From CAYWMP01 sp964459445 (lineage in GTDB: Bacteria; Desulfobacterota; DSM-4660; Desulfatiglandales; HGW-15), in NCBI GenBank assembly GCA_964459445.1, contig CAYWMP010000055.1, positions 1 through 31,452 of the forward strand: a stretch of DNA of 31,452 nucleotides. The letters are read 5' to 3'. The notes under the pieces are model-generated. The model had not been told where the DNA came from. It ran no database searches and worked only from the letters and a program-made list of their open reading frames with translations. The position numbers and the translations under genes are program-made. Below are positions 5,487 to 13,385 of this stretch, in pieces. The stretch's first letter is position 1, and each line of letters starts with the position of its first letter.

Positions 5487-6815
5487 ATGAACTGCCAAGG
5501 CGCTGACGATGTGTTGAAAATCGTAAAGGAAAGAAATATCAGTTTTATTCAGTTCTGGTTCACAGACGTTTTGGGGGTCTTGAAGAGTTTTGCGGTAACG
5601 CCCTCCGAACTGGAAGAAGGCTTGACAGAGGGGATGGGTTTCGACGGATCTTCAATTGAAGGTTTTGCGAGGATTCAGGAAAGCGACATGATTGCCAAAC
5701 CCGATCCCTCAACCTTTCAGATTGTCCCCTGGCGGAGCGGAGAACGGCCGGTGGCGCGCATGTTCTGCGACATCTTGAATCCGGACGGCACATCCTATGA
5801 AGGTGATCCCCGTTATGTGCTCAAACGGCTTCTGAACAAGGTCTCTGAAAAGGGCTTCACCTATTACACCGGGCCGGAATTAGAATATTTCTATTTCAAG
5901 GATGACAAATGCACTGAAATACTTGACGCCGGTGGCTACTTTGATGCAAGGCCCCTTGATTTGGGGAGCGATCTTCGAAGAGAGACCATTTTTGCCCTTC
6001 AGTCCATGGGGATTCAAGTGGAATACAGCCACCACGAGGTGGCGCCCAGCCAGCACGAGATTGATCTCCGCTACGATGAAGGCCTGAGAATGGCGGACAA
6101 GACCATGACTTATCGCGTAATCGTAAAGGAAATCGCAAGGCAGATGGACGTCTACGCCACTTTTATGCCTAAACCCATGTTTGGCGAAAACGGGAGCGGC
6201 ATGCATACCCATCAGTCGCTCTTCCAAGGCGACCGAAATGCCTTCTATAATCCGGATGATAAATATCATCTTTCGGACATTGCCAAACACTACATAGCCG
6301 GCTTGATAAAGCATGCTCCCGAACTGACGGCTATTACAAACCAGTGGGTCAACTCCTACAAGAGATTGGTCCCTGGTTACGAGGCACCTGTTTATGTATC
6401 ATGGGCAAGGAGGAACCGGTCGGCCATGATCCGCGTCCCCATGTATAAACCGGGCAAGGAGATGGCGACAAGAATCGAATTCAGATCCCCTGATCCGGCA
6501 TGTAACCCGTATCTGGCCTTTGCGGTTATGTTGGGGGCCGGCATGGATGGTATCGAAAACAAACTTGAACTGCCGGAACCCATTGAAGAGGATATTTATG
6601 AAATGAATCCTGCCGAGAGACGCGCGCACGGCATCACGGATTTGCCCGGGAATCTTTATGCGGCTATCATTGAGGCGGAGCGGAGTGATCTGATTCGAGG
6701 CGTTCTTGGGGAGCACATTTTCAATAAGTTTATCGAGAACAAAAAGATTGAGTGGGATGATTACAGGACCCATGTAAGCGCATACGAGCTTGATAAGTAT
6801 CTGCCCACGCTTTAG
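5487..6815 (+). CDS. glnA: Glutamine synthetase, type I (GSI-alpha-like)
   Basis: This enzyme makes glutamine from glutamate, ammonia and ATP in a cytoplasmic dodecamer. The 442 residues carry the N-terminal beta-grasp with FDGSSI (52-57), metal-binding EYF and HHEVAPSQHEID (about 182-193), the ATP-site GENGSGMHTHQS (233-244), NRSAMIRVP (310-318) and the glutamate/Arg block RIEFRSPDPACNPY (329-342). The length and compact C terminus resemble Bacillus/archaeal GSI-alpha rather than the about 470-residue adenylylated beta form. A strong AGGAGGG (5471-5477), 9 nt before the ATG, fixes the start. Transcription probably starts from the sigma-54 promoter at 5126-5142 and ends near 6872. Glutamine users GltBD, GatCAB, CarAB and PurF surround it. 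Confidence 0.97.
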   Translation: MNCQGADDVLKIVKERNISFIQFWFTDVLGVLKSFAVTPSELEEGLTEGMGFDGSSIEGFARIQESDMIAKPDPSTFQIVPWRSGERPVARMFCDILNPDGTSYEGDPRYVLKRLLNKVSEKGFTYYTGPELEYFYFKDDKCTEILDAGGYFDARPLDLGSDLRRETIFALQSMGIQVEYSHHEVAPSQHEIDLRYDEGLRMADKTMTYRVIVKEIARQMDVYATFMPKPMFGENGSGMHTHQSLFQGDRNAFYNPDDKYHLSDIAKHYIAGLIKHAPELTAITNQWVNSYKRLVPGYEAPVYVSWARRNRSAMIRVPMYKPGKEMATRIEFRSPDPACNPYLAFAVMLGAGMDGIENKLELPEPIEEDIYEMNPAERRAHGITDLPGNLYAAIIEAERSDLIRGVLGEHIFNKFIENKKIEWDDYRTHVSAYELDKYLPTL

Positions 6816-6837
6816 AGGCAACAACAATAACCCTAAC

Positions 6838-6873
6838 GCCCCACATGGCTTAGTGCCGTGCGGAGTGTTTTAA
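6838..6873 (+). terminator. Probable intrinsic terminator after glnA
   Basis: An imperfect stem pairs CCCCACATGGC with GCCGTGCGGAG around a short loop, with one G-T pair and two mismatches. TGTTTTAAAA follows. It starts about 22 nt after the glnA stop, as expected for a terminator separating glnA from the convergent gat genes. Confidence 0.5.
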
Positions 6874-6918
6874 AAGATGAACGTCGAACATTGAACATCG
6901 AACATCCAACGTTGAATT
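6873..6918. repeat. AACATCGAAC word repeat, left copy
   Basis: The series GATGAACGTCGAACATTG, AACATCGAAC and ATCCAACGTTGAA iterates a 9-11 nt word. The inverted version is at 7137-7176. The two copies bracket an AT-rich, featureless 218 bp between glnA and gatB (6919-7136), in which I see no gene. Confidence 0.75.
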
Positions 6919-7136
6919 AATTATTGAAATTCAAATACGAAACACTAAACGGCTTTTTGCGCCTCTTTTCTGCCAATTTTAAGCTCATAACGAAGATCCA
7001 AATTTATTATACCGCTTTATAAAATATCATTTTCCAATTCAGGTAATTAGTTAGTGACACATTCCAAATATCCTTCAACTACCTCCCGGTTCCCTATGCT
7101 TTTCTTAATGAGATTCCCGCTTTTTTGTGTTTTATT

Positions 7137-7176
7137 CATCATTCGATGTTGGACGTTCGATGTTGGACGTTCATTT
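7137..7176. repeat. GATGTTGGACGTTC word repeat, inverted copy
   Basis: CATTCGATGTTGGACGTTC followed by a second GATGTTGGACGTTCAT is the inverse of the 6873-6918 series. It lies 49 bp beyond the gatB stop. Confidence 0.75.
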
Positions 7177-7224
7177 TTTCAATGAACATTTCACGATAGC
7201 TAGAAAACTCACAGTATTGGTGGG

Positions 7225-8679
7225 CTAGGGCAGCAGTTTCTTATTGAGCAATTCCCCCACTTTTTTGGGATTGGCTCTCCCCCCAGTCTTTTTCATCACC
7301 TGACCGATAAGAAATCCAATGGGTTTGGTGTCTCCACCTCTTATCTTTTCAATAACCTCGTCGTGTTCCGACATCACCTCAGCCATAAGTTCCTCAAGGG
7401 CGCCGGTGTCCTGTATCGGTCTAAGGCCTTTTTCTTGGATGATGGATCGTGGGTCACTCCCGGTATTGAACATCTCTTCTAAAACGGTCCTGCCTATTGC
7501 GTCCGTGATATCACCGTCAGACATGAGGTTAATCAGGCTGGAAAAATGTTTCGGGGTGATGGGACACTTCTCGATAGGGAGAGATGCATCGTTAAGAAGT
7601 TTGAATAGATCTTTGATGATCCACCGGCCCAGTTTTTTTGGATCATTGCACAGGGCTGCACAGGCGAGAAAAAAATCGGACACACCCCGCTCCTTAGTCA
7701 AAATGAGGGCGTCGCCTTTTTGAATCCCGTGGTCATCTATAAGGCGGTCTACCTTTTGGTCCGGCAATTCGGGCAGGCCGCTTCTGACATTCTCGATGAA
7801 TGCATCGTCAAGTTCGACTTCTAATAAATCAGGGTCGGGGAAATACCGGTAATCGGGGGCGTCCTCTTTACTGCGCATGGGCAGGGTGACCTTCTTTTGC
7901 TCATCAAAGAGCCTGGTTTCTTGGACGATCTCTTGGCCCGATCGAAGGATTTCAGACTGCCTTTTGATTTCAAACTCCAGGGCATCCAGGATAAATCTGA
8001 AAGAGGCCATGTTCTTAATTTCAGCGCGATTGCCGAACTCCTGAGATCCCTCAGAGCGCAAGGAGATATTCACATCACACCGGAACTGTCCCTGCTCGAT
8101 AATGCATTCGCTTACACCGATATACCTCAAGGTCTGTCGCATTTTTTCCAAATAGGCGCGGGCCTCCTGCAACGAGCGGAGAGGATTTACCTCGTGGTCA
8201 CACACAATTTCAAGGAGCGGCACACAGGCCCGGTTAAAGTCAACAAGGCTGTAATCCGCCTCTTCAAAGGAGCTGGAAGAATGAACCAATTTGCCGGCGT
8301 CCTCTTCCAGATGTATTCGTTTGATACCCACAGCATAGGGTTGTCCATCATCCCCGGGGATTTCCATGTACCCGTTCTCACAGAACGGTCGCTCATACTG
8401 GGAGATCTGATAGCCTTTAGGAAGATCCGGATAGAAATAGTTTTTTCGGGCAAAGCGGGATTGCTTGTTTACGGTACAGTTGAGGGCCATGCCGGCCTTA
8501 ATGCAAAACTCCGCAGCAGTTTTATTCAAGACGGGTAGGGCGCCCGGCTGACCTGTGCAGACGGGGCAAATGTTGGTATTTGGCGGGGTGCCGTGTTTTG
8601 TGGAGCACCCGCAAAACAGCTTGGTCTTGGTATTCAGCTCAACATGCGTTTCAAAACATATGATCGGTTCAAATTCCAT
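7225..8679 (-). CDS. gatB: GatB: Asp-tRNA(Asn)/Glu-tRNA(Gln) amidotransferase subunit B
   Basis: GatB is the kinase/transamidase and tRNA-binding subunit of GatCAB. It phosphorylates the mischarged Asp or Glu and accepts ammonia channelled from GatA. The 484 residues have the usual start FEPIICFETHVELNTKTKLF, a four-Cys zinc site (Cys23, 25, 38, 41) and the ARKNYFYPDLPKGYQISQ block. The catalytic cradle ends near residue 290, followed by helical and YqeY-like tail domains (about 295-484) ending GGRANPKKVGELLNKKL. Length and motifs are complete. It is the last of the series aspS-gatC, gatA, gatB, and is separated from gatA by 324 bp holding a paired-hairpin element, although the subunits are needed in equal amounts. 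Confidence 0.96.
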   Translation of the reverse strand: MEFEPIICFETHVELNTKTKLFCGCSTKHGTPPNTNICPVCTGQPGALPVLNKTAAEFCIKAGMALNCTVNKQSRFARKNYFYPDLPKGYQISQYERPFCENGYMEIPGDDGQPYAVGIKRIHLEEDAGKLVHSSSSFEEADYSLVDFNRACVPLLEIVCDHEVNPLRSLQEARAYLEKMRQTLRYIGVSECIIEQGQFRCDVNISLRSEGSQEFGNRAEIKNMASFRFILDALEFEIKRQSEILRSGQEIVQETRLFDEQKKVTLPMRSKEDAPDYRYFPDPDLLEVELDDAFIENVRSGLPELPDQKVDRLIDDHGIQKGDALILTKERGVSDFFLACAALCNDPKKLGRWIIKDLFKLLNDASLPIEKCPITPKHFSSLINLMSDGDITDAIGRTVLEEMFNTGSDPRSIIQEKGLRPIQDTGALEELMAEVMSEHDEVIEKIRGGDTKPIGFLIGQVMKKTGGRANPKKVGELLNKKLLP

Positions 8680-8750
8680 AAGTTTCGTTCCAATGATTGA
8701 CTCAGCAATTCAATCTGAGATCTCTCGCCCGCTCCCCCATTGTCACGGGT

Positions 8751-8987
8751 TCGCTAGAGCCCTCAGAGGACACTGTGCAGAAGAATTGTCTGATTTTCTG
8801 TGAGGGAAAATCAGACAAACCACTCGGCTACTATCGCAGCGTTTATTATCCCGGCAACACTGCCGGAGTCCATGAAAAATGCCATGCGTGAATTATCCGC
8901 GATAGCGGGATAGGGCAATTGAGCTGAATTTCCCTCTCAGGAATTCAGCTCAAATTCTCTGTGACTCTGTGCGCTCTGTGAGAGATA
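8751..8987. repeat. Paired-hairpin intergenic element, copy B
   Basis: Hairpin 1 pairs 13 nt at 8786-8798 (TTGTCTGATTTTC) with 8806-8818 around the loop TGTGAGG. Hairpin 2 pairs 8919-8933 (TTGAGCTGAATTTCC, one bulged T) with 8940-8953 around CTCTCA. Left flanks share CGCTAGAG and AGGACNCTG with copy A, and right flanks share CTCTGTG...CTCTGTGAGAGAT. The stems differ from copy A in both arms at once, so pairing is kept. The 100-nt interior has further dyads (CCGGCA-acac-TGCCGG; CTATCGC/GCGATAG). It fills most of the gatA-gatB spacer, where I see no gene. Confidence 0.85.
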
Positions 8988-9003
8988 TTTAACCTTCAAC
9001 CCA

Positions 9004-10446
9004 TCACACACTACTCAACTGCTCATAGGCATGGCCGACGCGGAGGACCATTTCCTCATCAAAGGCCTTGCCGATGATTTGCAAACCCACGGGCAGGCCC
9101 TCCACACGGCCGCAGTTGACACTCATTCCGGGAAGACCGGACAGATTCAATGAAACCGTGTAGATGTCAACCAGGTACATCTGCAAAGGATCAGCGATTT
9201 TTTCACCGAGCTTAAAGGGAAGACAGGGTGAAACAGGGGTCAACATACAATCCACACTCTCAAAGGCCCTCTCAAAATCCTCTTTGATGAGGGTTCTGAC
9301 CTTTTGCGCCTTCAGGTAGTAGGCATCATAATAGCCTGCTGAGAGCACATAGGTGCCGAGCATGATTCTTCTTTTGACCTCGATGCCGAACCCCTCGCTT
9401 CTCGTTTCCTCATACATCCTTATTGAGTCGGCAACGTCATCCGAGGCCCTCACGCCATATTTGACGCCGTCATACCGGGCGAGATTGCTGCTCGCCTCAG
9501 CCGTGGCAATGAGATAGTAGGTGCTTATGGCATATTTTGTATGGGGTAAAGAGATATCAACGATTGTGGCCCCGTTTTTTTCATAGAGCGCCACCGCATC
9601 CATGATCTTGCTTCTAATCCGCGAGTCTAATCCCTCAACGAAATATTCCTTGGGAAGTCCAATCCGAAGGCCTTTGATTCCTCTATTAAGTGAGCGTCGA
9701 AAATCTGGTTTTTTTACATCAGCGGACGTGCTATCCAATTTATCGTGTCCGCAAATCCCATTGAGCAACAACGCACAATCCTCGACAGAGCGTCCAAGGG
9801 CGCCGATCTGATCCAAAGAAGATGCATAGGAAATCAGCCCATACCTTGAGACCCTGCCATAGGTCGGCTTGATGCCCACGTTTCCGCAATAGGCAGAAGG
9901 GAGACGGATTGAACCGCCGGTGTCCGATCCAATGGCAAGGATGGCTTCCCCCGCAGCCACAGCCGCGGCCGAGCCACCGCTTGAGCCGCCGGCCACGCGC
10001 TCGGGATCCACAGGATTTCGAACAGCACCAAAGGCACTGTTCTCATTCGATGAGCCCATGGCAAATTCATCCATGTTGGTCTTGCCGACAATCACGGCAC
10101 CACTTTGCAAAACCTTTTTTACGGCCGTGGCATTGTAGGGTGGGACGTAATTGGCGAGAATTTTAGAGGCACAGGTTGTTTTGACCCCTTTGGTGCAAAG
10201 TAGGTCTTTGACCGCAATGGGTATACCATTCAGAAGGGGAACTTTTTTTCCTTGTTTGAACTTCCTATCCGCTTCATCGGCTTGTTTCAGTGCCGAATCA
10301 CGGGTGGTGGATACATAGGCATTGACGGTTTCTTCTCTTTCGTCAATTCTTTTAAAAATCGATTTTGTGATTTCCCTCGAGCTTGTTTCTCCCCGTCTAA
10401 GCAAAGCGGCCAGTTCAACGGCAGTGTGATCGCATAGTTCTATCAT
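9004..10446 (-). CDS. gatA: GatA: Asp-tRNA(Asn)/Glu-tRNA(Gln) amidotransferase subunit A (glutaminase)
   Basis: This amidase-signature glutaminase frees ammonia from glutamine and feeds it to GatB. The 480 residues show the Ser-cisSer-Lys triad: Lys80 in GIPIAVKD, Ser155 in VAGGSSGGSA and Ser179 in GSDTGGSIRLP. Other conserved blocks are VIVGKTNMDEFAMGSS (119-133) and PTYGRVSRYGLISYASSLDQ. The length is typical for GatA (about 480-490). The ATG at 10446 opens a family-like N terminus with the LLRRGETSS motif. Upstream is the aspS-gatC fusion, 770 bp away across a hairpin-rich spacer, and downstream is gatB. Together these genes supply every GatCAB subunit. Confidence 0.96.
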   Translation of the reverse strand: MIELCDHTAVELAALLRRGETSSREITKSIFKRIDEREETVNAYVSTTRDSALKQADEADRKFKQGKKVPLLNGIPIAVKDLLCTKGVKTTCASKILANYVPPYNATAVKKVLQSGAVIVGKTNMDEFAMGSSNENSAFGAVRNPVDPERVAGGSSGGSAAAVAAGEAILAIGSDTGGSIRLPSAYCGNVGIKPTYGRVSRYGLISYASSLDQIGALGRSVEDCALLLNGICGHDKLDSTSADVKKPDFRRSLNRGIKGLRIGLPKEYFVEGLDSRIRSKIMDAVALYEKNGATIVDISLPHTKYAISTYYLIATAEASSNLARYDGVKYGVRASDDVADSIRMYEETRSEGFGIEVKRRIMLGTYVLSAGYYDAYYLKAQKVRTLIKEDFERAFESVDCMLTPVSPCLPFKLGEKIADPLQMYLVDIYTVSLNLSGLPGMSVNCGRVEGLPVGLQIIGKAFDEEMVLRVGHAYEQLSSV

Positions 10447-10463
10447 TGTAACAGTTCAGCACC

Positions 10464-10520
10464 TTTTAGACAGGATTAACAGGATAGACATGATGGTTTT
10501 TTCTTATCTTGTTAATCCCT
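10464..10520. repeat. GACAGGATTAACAGGAT word repeat, left copy
   Basis: The words GACAGGAT, TAACAGGAT and AGACATGATGG are followed by CTTATCTTGTTAATCCC. The inverted counterpart (CATGTTCATCCTG, TTATCCTGTCAAAA) is at 11144-11190. The pair brackets the hairpin elements of the gatA to aspS-gatC spacer. Confidence 0.7.
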
Positions 10521-10579
10521 TGTTTCAAATCCTTGATTTTAGTTTTTTTAAAATTCTTTGTGTTCATTATGCCCATAGG

Positions 10580-10679
10580 GCCGCCCACTGAGGCGGCAAG
10601 AGGAACCTTGTCTATAGGGCATTTTTCCCTCCGACGGGCACGCCCGCTGCTACCTGTGGAACGTGAAGTCTGTTCCTCT
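10580..10679. repeat. GC-rich hairpin element in the gat spacer
   Basis: GCCGCC (10580-10585) and GGCGGC (10592-10597) form a perfect hairpin with a 6-nt loop. It is followed by AGAGGAAC (10599-10606) paired with GTTCCTCT (10672-10679), and inside that lies CGGGC-acg-GCCCG. No coding frame looks real here. It may be part of the same composite unit as 10757-11003. Confidence 0.6.
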
Positions 10680-10756
10680 GCGTTGGTCCGCCTGCGCGGG
10701 TATCATTGCAATTGCTTCTTTTGTATGAATTTAGGTCTTTGAAACGCGATCTTGTT

Positions 10757-11003
10757 ATTGGGCACTGGGGTCTTTTTTCAAGACCACCACCCAAATAAAG
10801 CCCTTGTTTTTTACCCGCCAGAAGTATGGCGGGCAAGCCGCCCCCATAATTCGGCTTGTGGTTCCGGGAGAGGCACAAAAGGCTCTTTCCGCAAGAACGA
10901 GATGGCTCTGTGGGGCTACTGCCATAATATGTTGGATGTGGGTGCCGTTCCACGACCTCCGGAGAAATGGTGGCGGTCTTGAAAAGAGACCCCAGTGCCC
11001 AAT
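10757..11003. repeat. 247-bp element with 36-bp terminal inverted repeats
   Basis: The left end (10757-10792, starting ATTGGGCACTGGGGTCT) and the right end (10968-11003, ending GACCCCAGTGCCCAAT) are inverse copies with two differences over 36 bp. Inside are hairpins CCCGCCA/TGGCGGG (about 10816-10835) and CAAGCCG/CGGCTTG. There is no transposase frame and no clear target duplication, although GATC occurs just outside both ends. It is either a MITE-like insertion or a rod-shaped RNA domain. It occupies the middle of the 770-bp spacer between aspS-gatC and gatA. Confidence 0.75.
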
Positions 11004-11143
11004 GATCACGCCATTTCATAAATCTAAACTGTTACCTTTTTTTAAAAGGCTCAAATCTCACGATTCAGCCGATGAAGCCAATAAACCAGCTCTGGGCCAG
11101 GGTGGTGATAAACCTTTTGATCAACTGGATTGTATGGGAATTT

Positions 11144-11190
11144 TATTATCTTATAAATCATGTTCATCCTGTTATCCTGTCAAAAATGTT
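11144..11190. repeat. ATCCTGTTATCCTGTC word repeat, inverted copy
   Basis: The TTATTATCTTATAAATCATG words followed by TTCATCCTG and TTATCCTGTCAAAA invert the order and sequence of 10464-10520. It ends 26 bp before the aspS-gatC stop codon. Confidence 0.7.
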
Positions 11191-11216
11191 TTCCACCGGT
11201 GAACTATTACTCATCA

Positions 11217-13385
11217 TTAACCTTCTAAGATTTTCGGAACCTTGAAATAACGGTTTTCTTCAGCGGGGGCATTAGATAATAGTTTGTCCGTTTCCTTTGA
11301 CTTAAGGGGCTTGTCTTCCCGCCAGACGTTTTTCATTTGAAGCACGTGACTCATGGGAGAAACGTCCCCTGTATCCAATTCATTGAGGGTCTCGACATAA
11401 TCCAATATGGCATTAAGGTCCTTTTGATATAACCCGATTTCAGAGTCATTCATTCTAAGACGCGCCAGTTTGGCAACATGCCTGACTTCTTCGATGCCGA
11501 TCTTTTCTGTCTTTCCAATCGACGGCTCTCTGTAACCATTCCGGTCGGATTCCTTCAGGGTCTTTAAAAGCCTTTTTGCCTCCGCACTAAAATCCAGTCC
11601 CAGTTCTGCAAGTTGCGTTTTATCCCCAGCGGAGGGCGCCTTGGTCAATGGGCAGTAGGCGCTGCGATTTTTCGGAAAGGCAATGACATCACGGATAGAG
11701 TTTGTCTTGAGGATCATGGCAATAACCCTGTCCAGGCCAAGGGCCAGACCTCCGTGGGGAGGGGCGCCATACTCCAGGGCCTTGAGGAAGAATCCAAACT
11801 TGGCATTTATTTCTTCTCTGCTCAAACCGAGGGCCCGAAAGACCTTCTCCTGAGTATCCGTATTGTGAATACGGATGCTTCCGCCACCCAACTCCTCGCC
11901 GTTCATCACCAAATCATAAGCTCTTGAATTGAGACTGAGCAGCTCTTCTCTATTTTCAGGATCGAAATCGGTTCGATCGGGCATGGTAAAGGGATGATGT
12001 TGGGAGCTGATTTCGTCATCCTTGAGTTCAAATAGGGGAAATTCAACGACCCAAACCGGTGAATAGGCGTCCTTTGGAATAAGCCCCAGTCTATCGGCTA
12101 CATGCAACCTAAGGCTGCAAAGCACCCTGTTGACCAAGTCCACAGACATGTCGGCAATAAACATGAGAACATCGCCGTCTTTGGCCTGAAAACGTTCCAA
12201 GAGATTCGTCAGCTCGGTCTCAGTGAAGAACTGGGCGATATTGGATTCAAGTTTTCCGTTTTCGACTTTCATCCAGGTCATTCCCTTGGCGCCAAAAGTC
12301 GGGACGATCTTAAGGGCATATTCGTTCTGGAGGACGTTTTTACTCAGTGAACCGGCCTGTCCCCTCACGCAAAACCCTTTCACCAGCCCTCCGTCATGAA
12401 TGATTTGTTTGAAAACGCCGTACTTGGTTTCATGAAGAACGTCCGTGACATTTTGAAAGGCCATACCAAATCGCAGATCGGGGCAGTCCGTTCCATACCG
12501 ATTCAGGGCCTCTTTATAGGTCATTCTGGGGAAGGGCCTGGGCAGGGAGATGCCGCCCAGTTCAAACATCCGGACTGTCAACTCTTCGATGGTTTCATAT
12601 ATGAACTCTTCATCTATGAAGGAGGCCTCGAGGTCCATTTGGGTGAACTCCGGCTGACGATTAGGCCTTAAATCCTCATCCCTGAAGCACTTGACAATCT
12701 GAAAATAGCGGTCCATCCCGCTCATCATGAGAAGTTGTTTGAATAATTGCGGAGATTGGGGAAGGGCATAGAATTTTCCGTGATGGACACGGCTCGGCAC
12801 CAGATAATCCCTGGCGCCCTCGGGGGTGCTCTTGGTGAGAACGGGGGTCTCTACCTCGATAAATCCAAGCTGATCCAGATAATCCCGGATGCATCTCATA
12901 ATCCCGTAGCGTTTGACAAATACTTCTTGGAGCGAAGGGCGACGAAGATCAAGATACCTGTATTGCAGGCGGAGATCTTCGTCCACATGGGCCGGGGTCG
13001 TCATGAAATCTTCACCAAAGATCATGGCCTTTTCAGAGATCAGAAAAGGCAAGGTCTTTGATTTTGAAAGACAATCCAGCCCGGAAGCGAAGACTTCTAT
13101 TTCTCCTGTTTCAAGATTCGGATTCTCGTTTCCCCAGGCCCGGAGGGCCACCTTACCGATGACCTTGATAACAAACTCTTCCCTCAATTGGGCGGCCTTT
13201 TCGTAGCTCGCGTCACTGATTTTCGGGTCGAATACGACCTGCACGATGCCTCGGGTGTCTCTCATATGAATAAACAGGAGGTTCCCGTGATCACGGATGG
13301 CATCCACCCATCCCATGAGGAGGACCTCTTCCCCCTCGTGGGATTTCCTTAGATCACCGCAATATATTCTTTGTTTCCATTCCAT
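11217..13385 (-). CDS. aspS-gatC: Aspartyl-tRNA synthetase fused to GatC (non-discriminating AspRS-GatC)
   Basis: One 722-residue frame joins a complete class II AspRS (about 1-595) to a complete GatC (about 625-722). AspRS has the OB-fold anticodon domain (1-110), motif 2 FRDEDLRPNRQPEF (234-247), the bacterial insertion domain (about 290-420) and motif 3 GLALGLDRV. GatC shows EEVRHVAKLARL, LNAILDYVETLNELDT, SHVLQMKNVWRED and FKVPKILE. A helical linker (about 596-624) joins them. His33 (IRDHGN) and Gly85 (RAWGNENPN) correspond to His31/Gly83, the determinants reported for non-discriminating AspRS of Pseudomonas aeruginosa, so the enzyme probably charges both tRNA(Asp) and tRNA(Asn). Fusion would tether mischarging to GatCAB. 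No in-frame Met or good ribosome site marks a separate gatC start. A hidden frameshift is the main alternative. Confidence 0.92.
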   Translation of the reverse strand: MEWKQRIYCGDLRKSHEGEEVLLMGWVDAIRDHGNLLFIHMRDTRGIVQVVFDPKISDASYEKAAQLREEFVIKVIGKVALRAWGNENPNLETGEIEVFASGLDCLSKSKTLPFLISEKAMIFGEDFMTTPAHVDEDLRLQYRYLDLRRPSLQEVFVKRYGIMRCIRDYLDQLGFIEVETPVLTKSTPEGARDYLVPSRVHHGKFYALPQSPQLFKQLLMMSGMDRYFQIVKCFRDEDLRPNRQPEFTQMDLEASFIDEEFIYETIEELTVRMFELGGISLPRPFPRMTYKEALNRYGTDCPDLRFGMAFQNVTDVLHETKYGVFKQIIHDGGLVKGFCVRGQAGSLSKNVLQNEYALKIVPTFGAKGMTWMKVENGKLESNIAQFFTETELTNLLERFQAKDGDVLMFIADMSVDLVNRVLCSLRLHVADRLGLIPKDAYSPVWVVEFPLFELKDDEISSQHHPFTMPDRTDFDPENREELLSLNSRAYDLVMNGEELGGGSIRIHNTDTQEKVFRALGLSREEINAKFGFFLKALEYGAPPHGGLALGLDRVIAMILKTNSIRDVIAFPKNRSAYCPLTKAPSAGDKTQLAELGLDFSAEAKRLLKTLKESDRNGYREPSIGKTEKIGIEEVRHVAKLARLRMNDSEIGLYQKDLNAILDYVETLNELDTGDVSPMSHVLQMKNVWREDKPLKSKETDKLLSNAPAEENRYFKVPKILEG

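Noticed and set aside
8740..8760. A GGGTTCGCTAGAGCCC segment resembling a tRNA T-arm
   Set aside because: No acceptor, D or anticodon arms can be fitted around it; it belongs to the paired-hairpin element.
10612..11019. Several overlapping frames on both strands in the gatA to aspS-gatC spacer
   Set aside because: They arise from a large inverted-repeat element; mirrored peptides on the two strands are expected from a palindrome, and none looks like a protein family.
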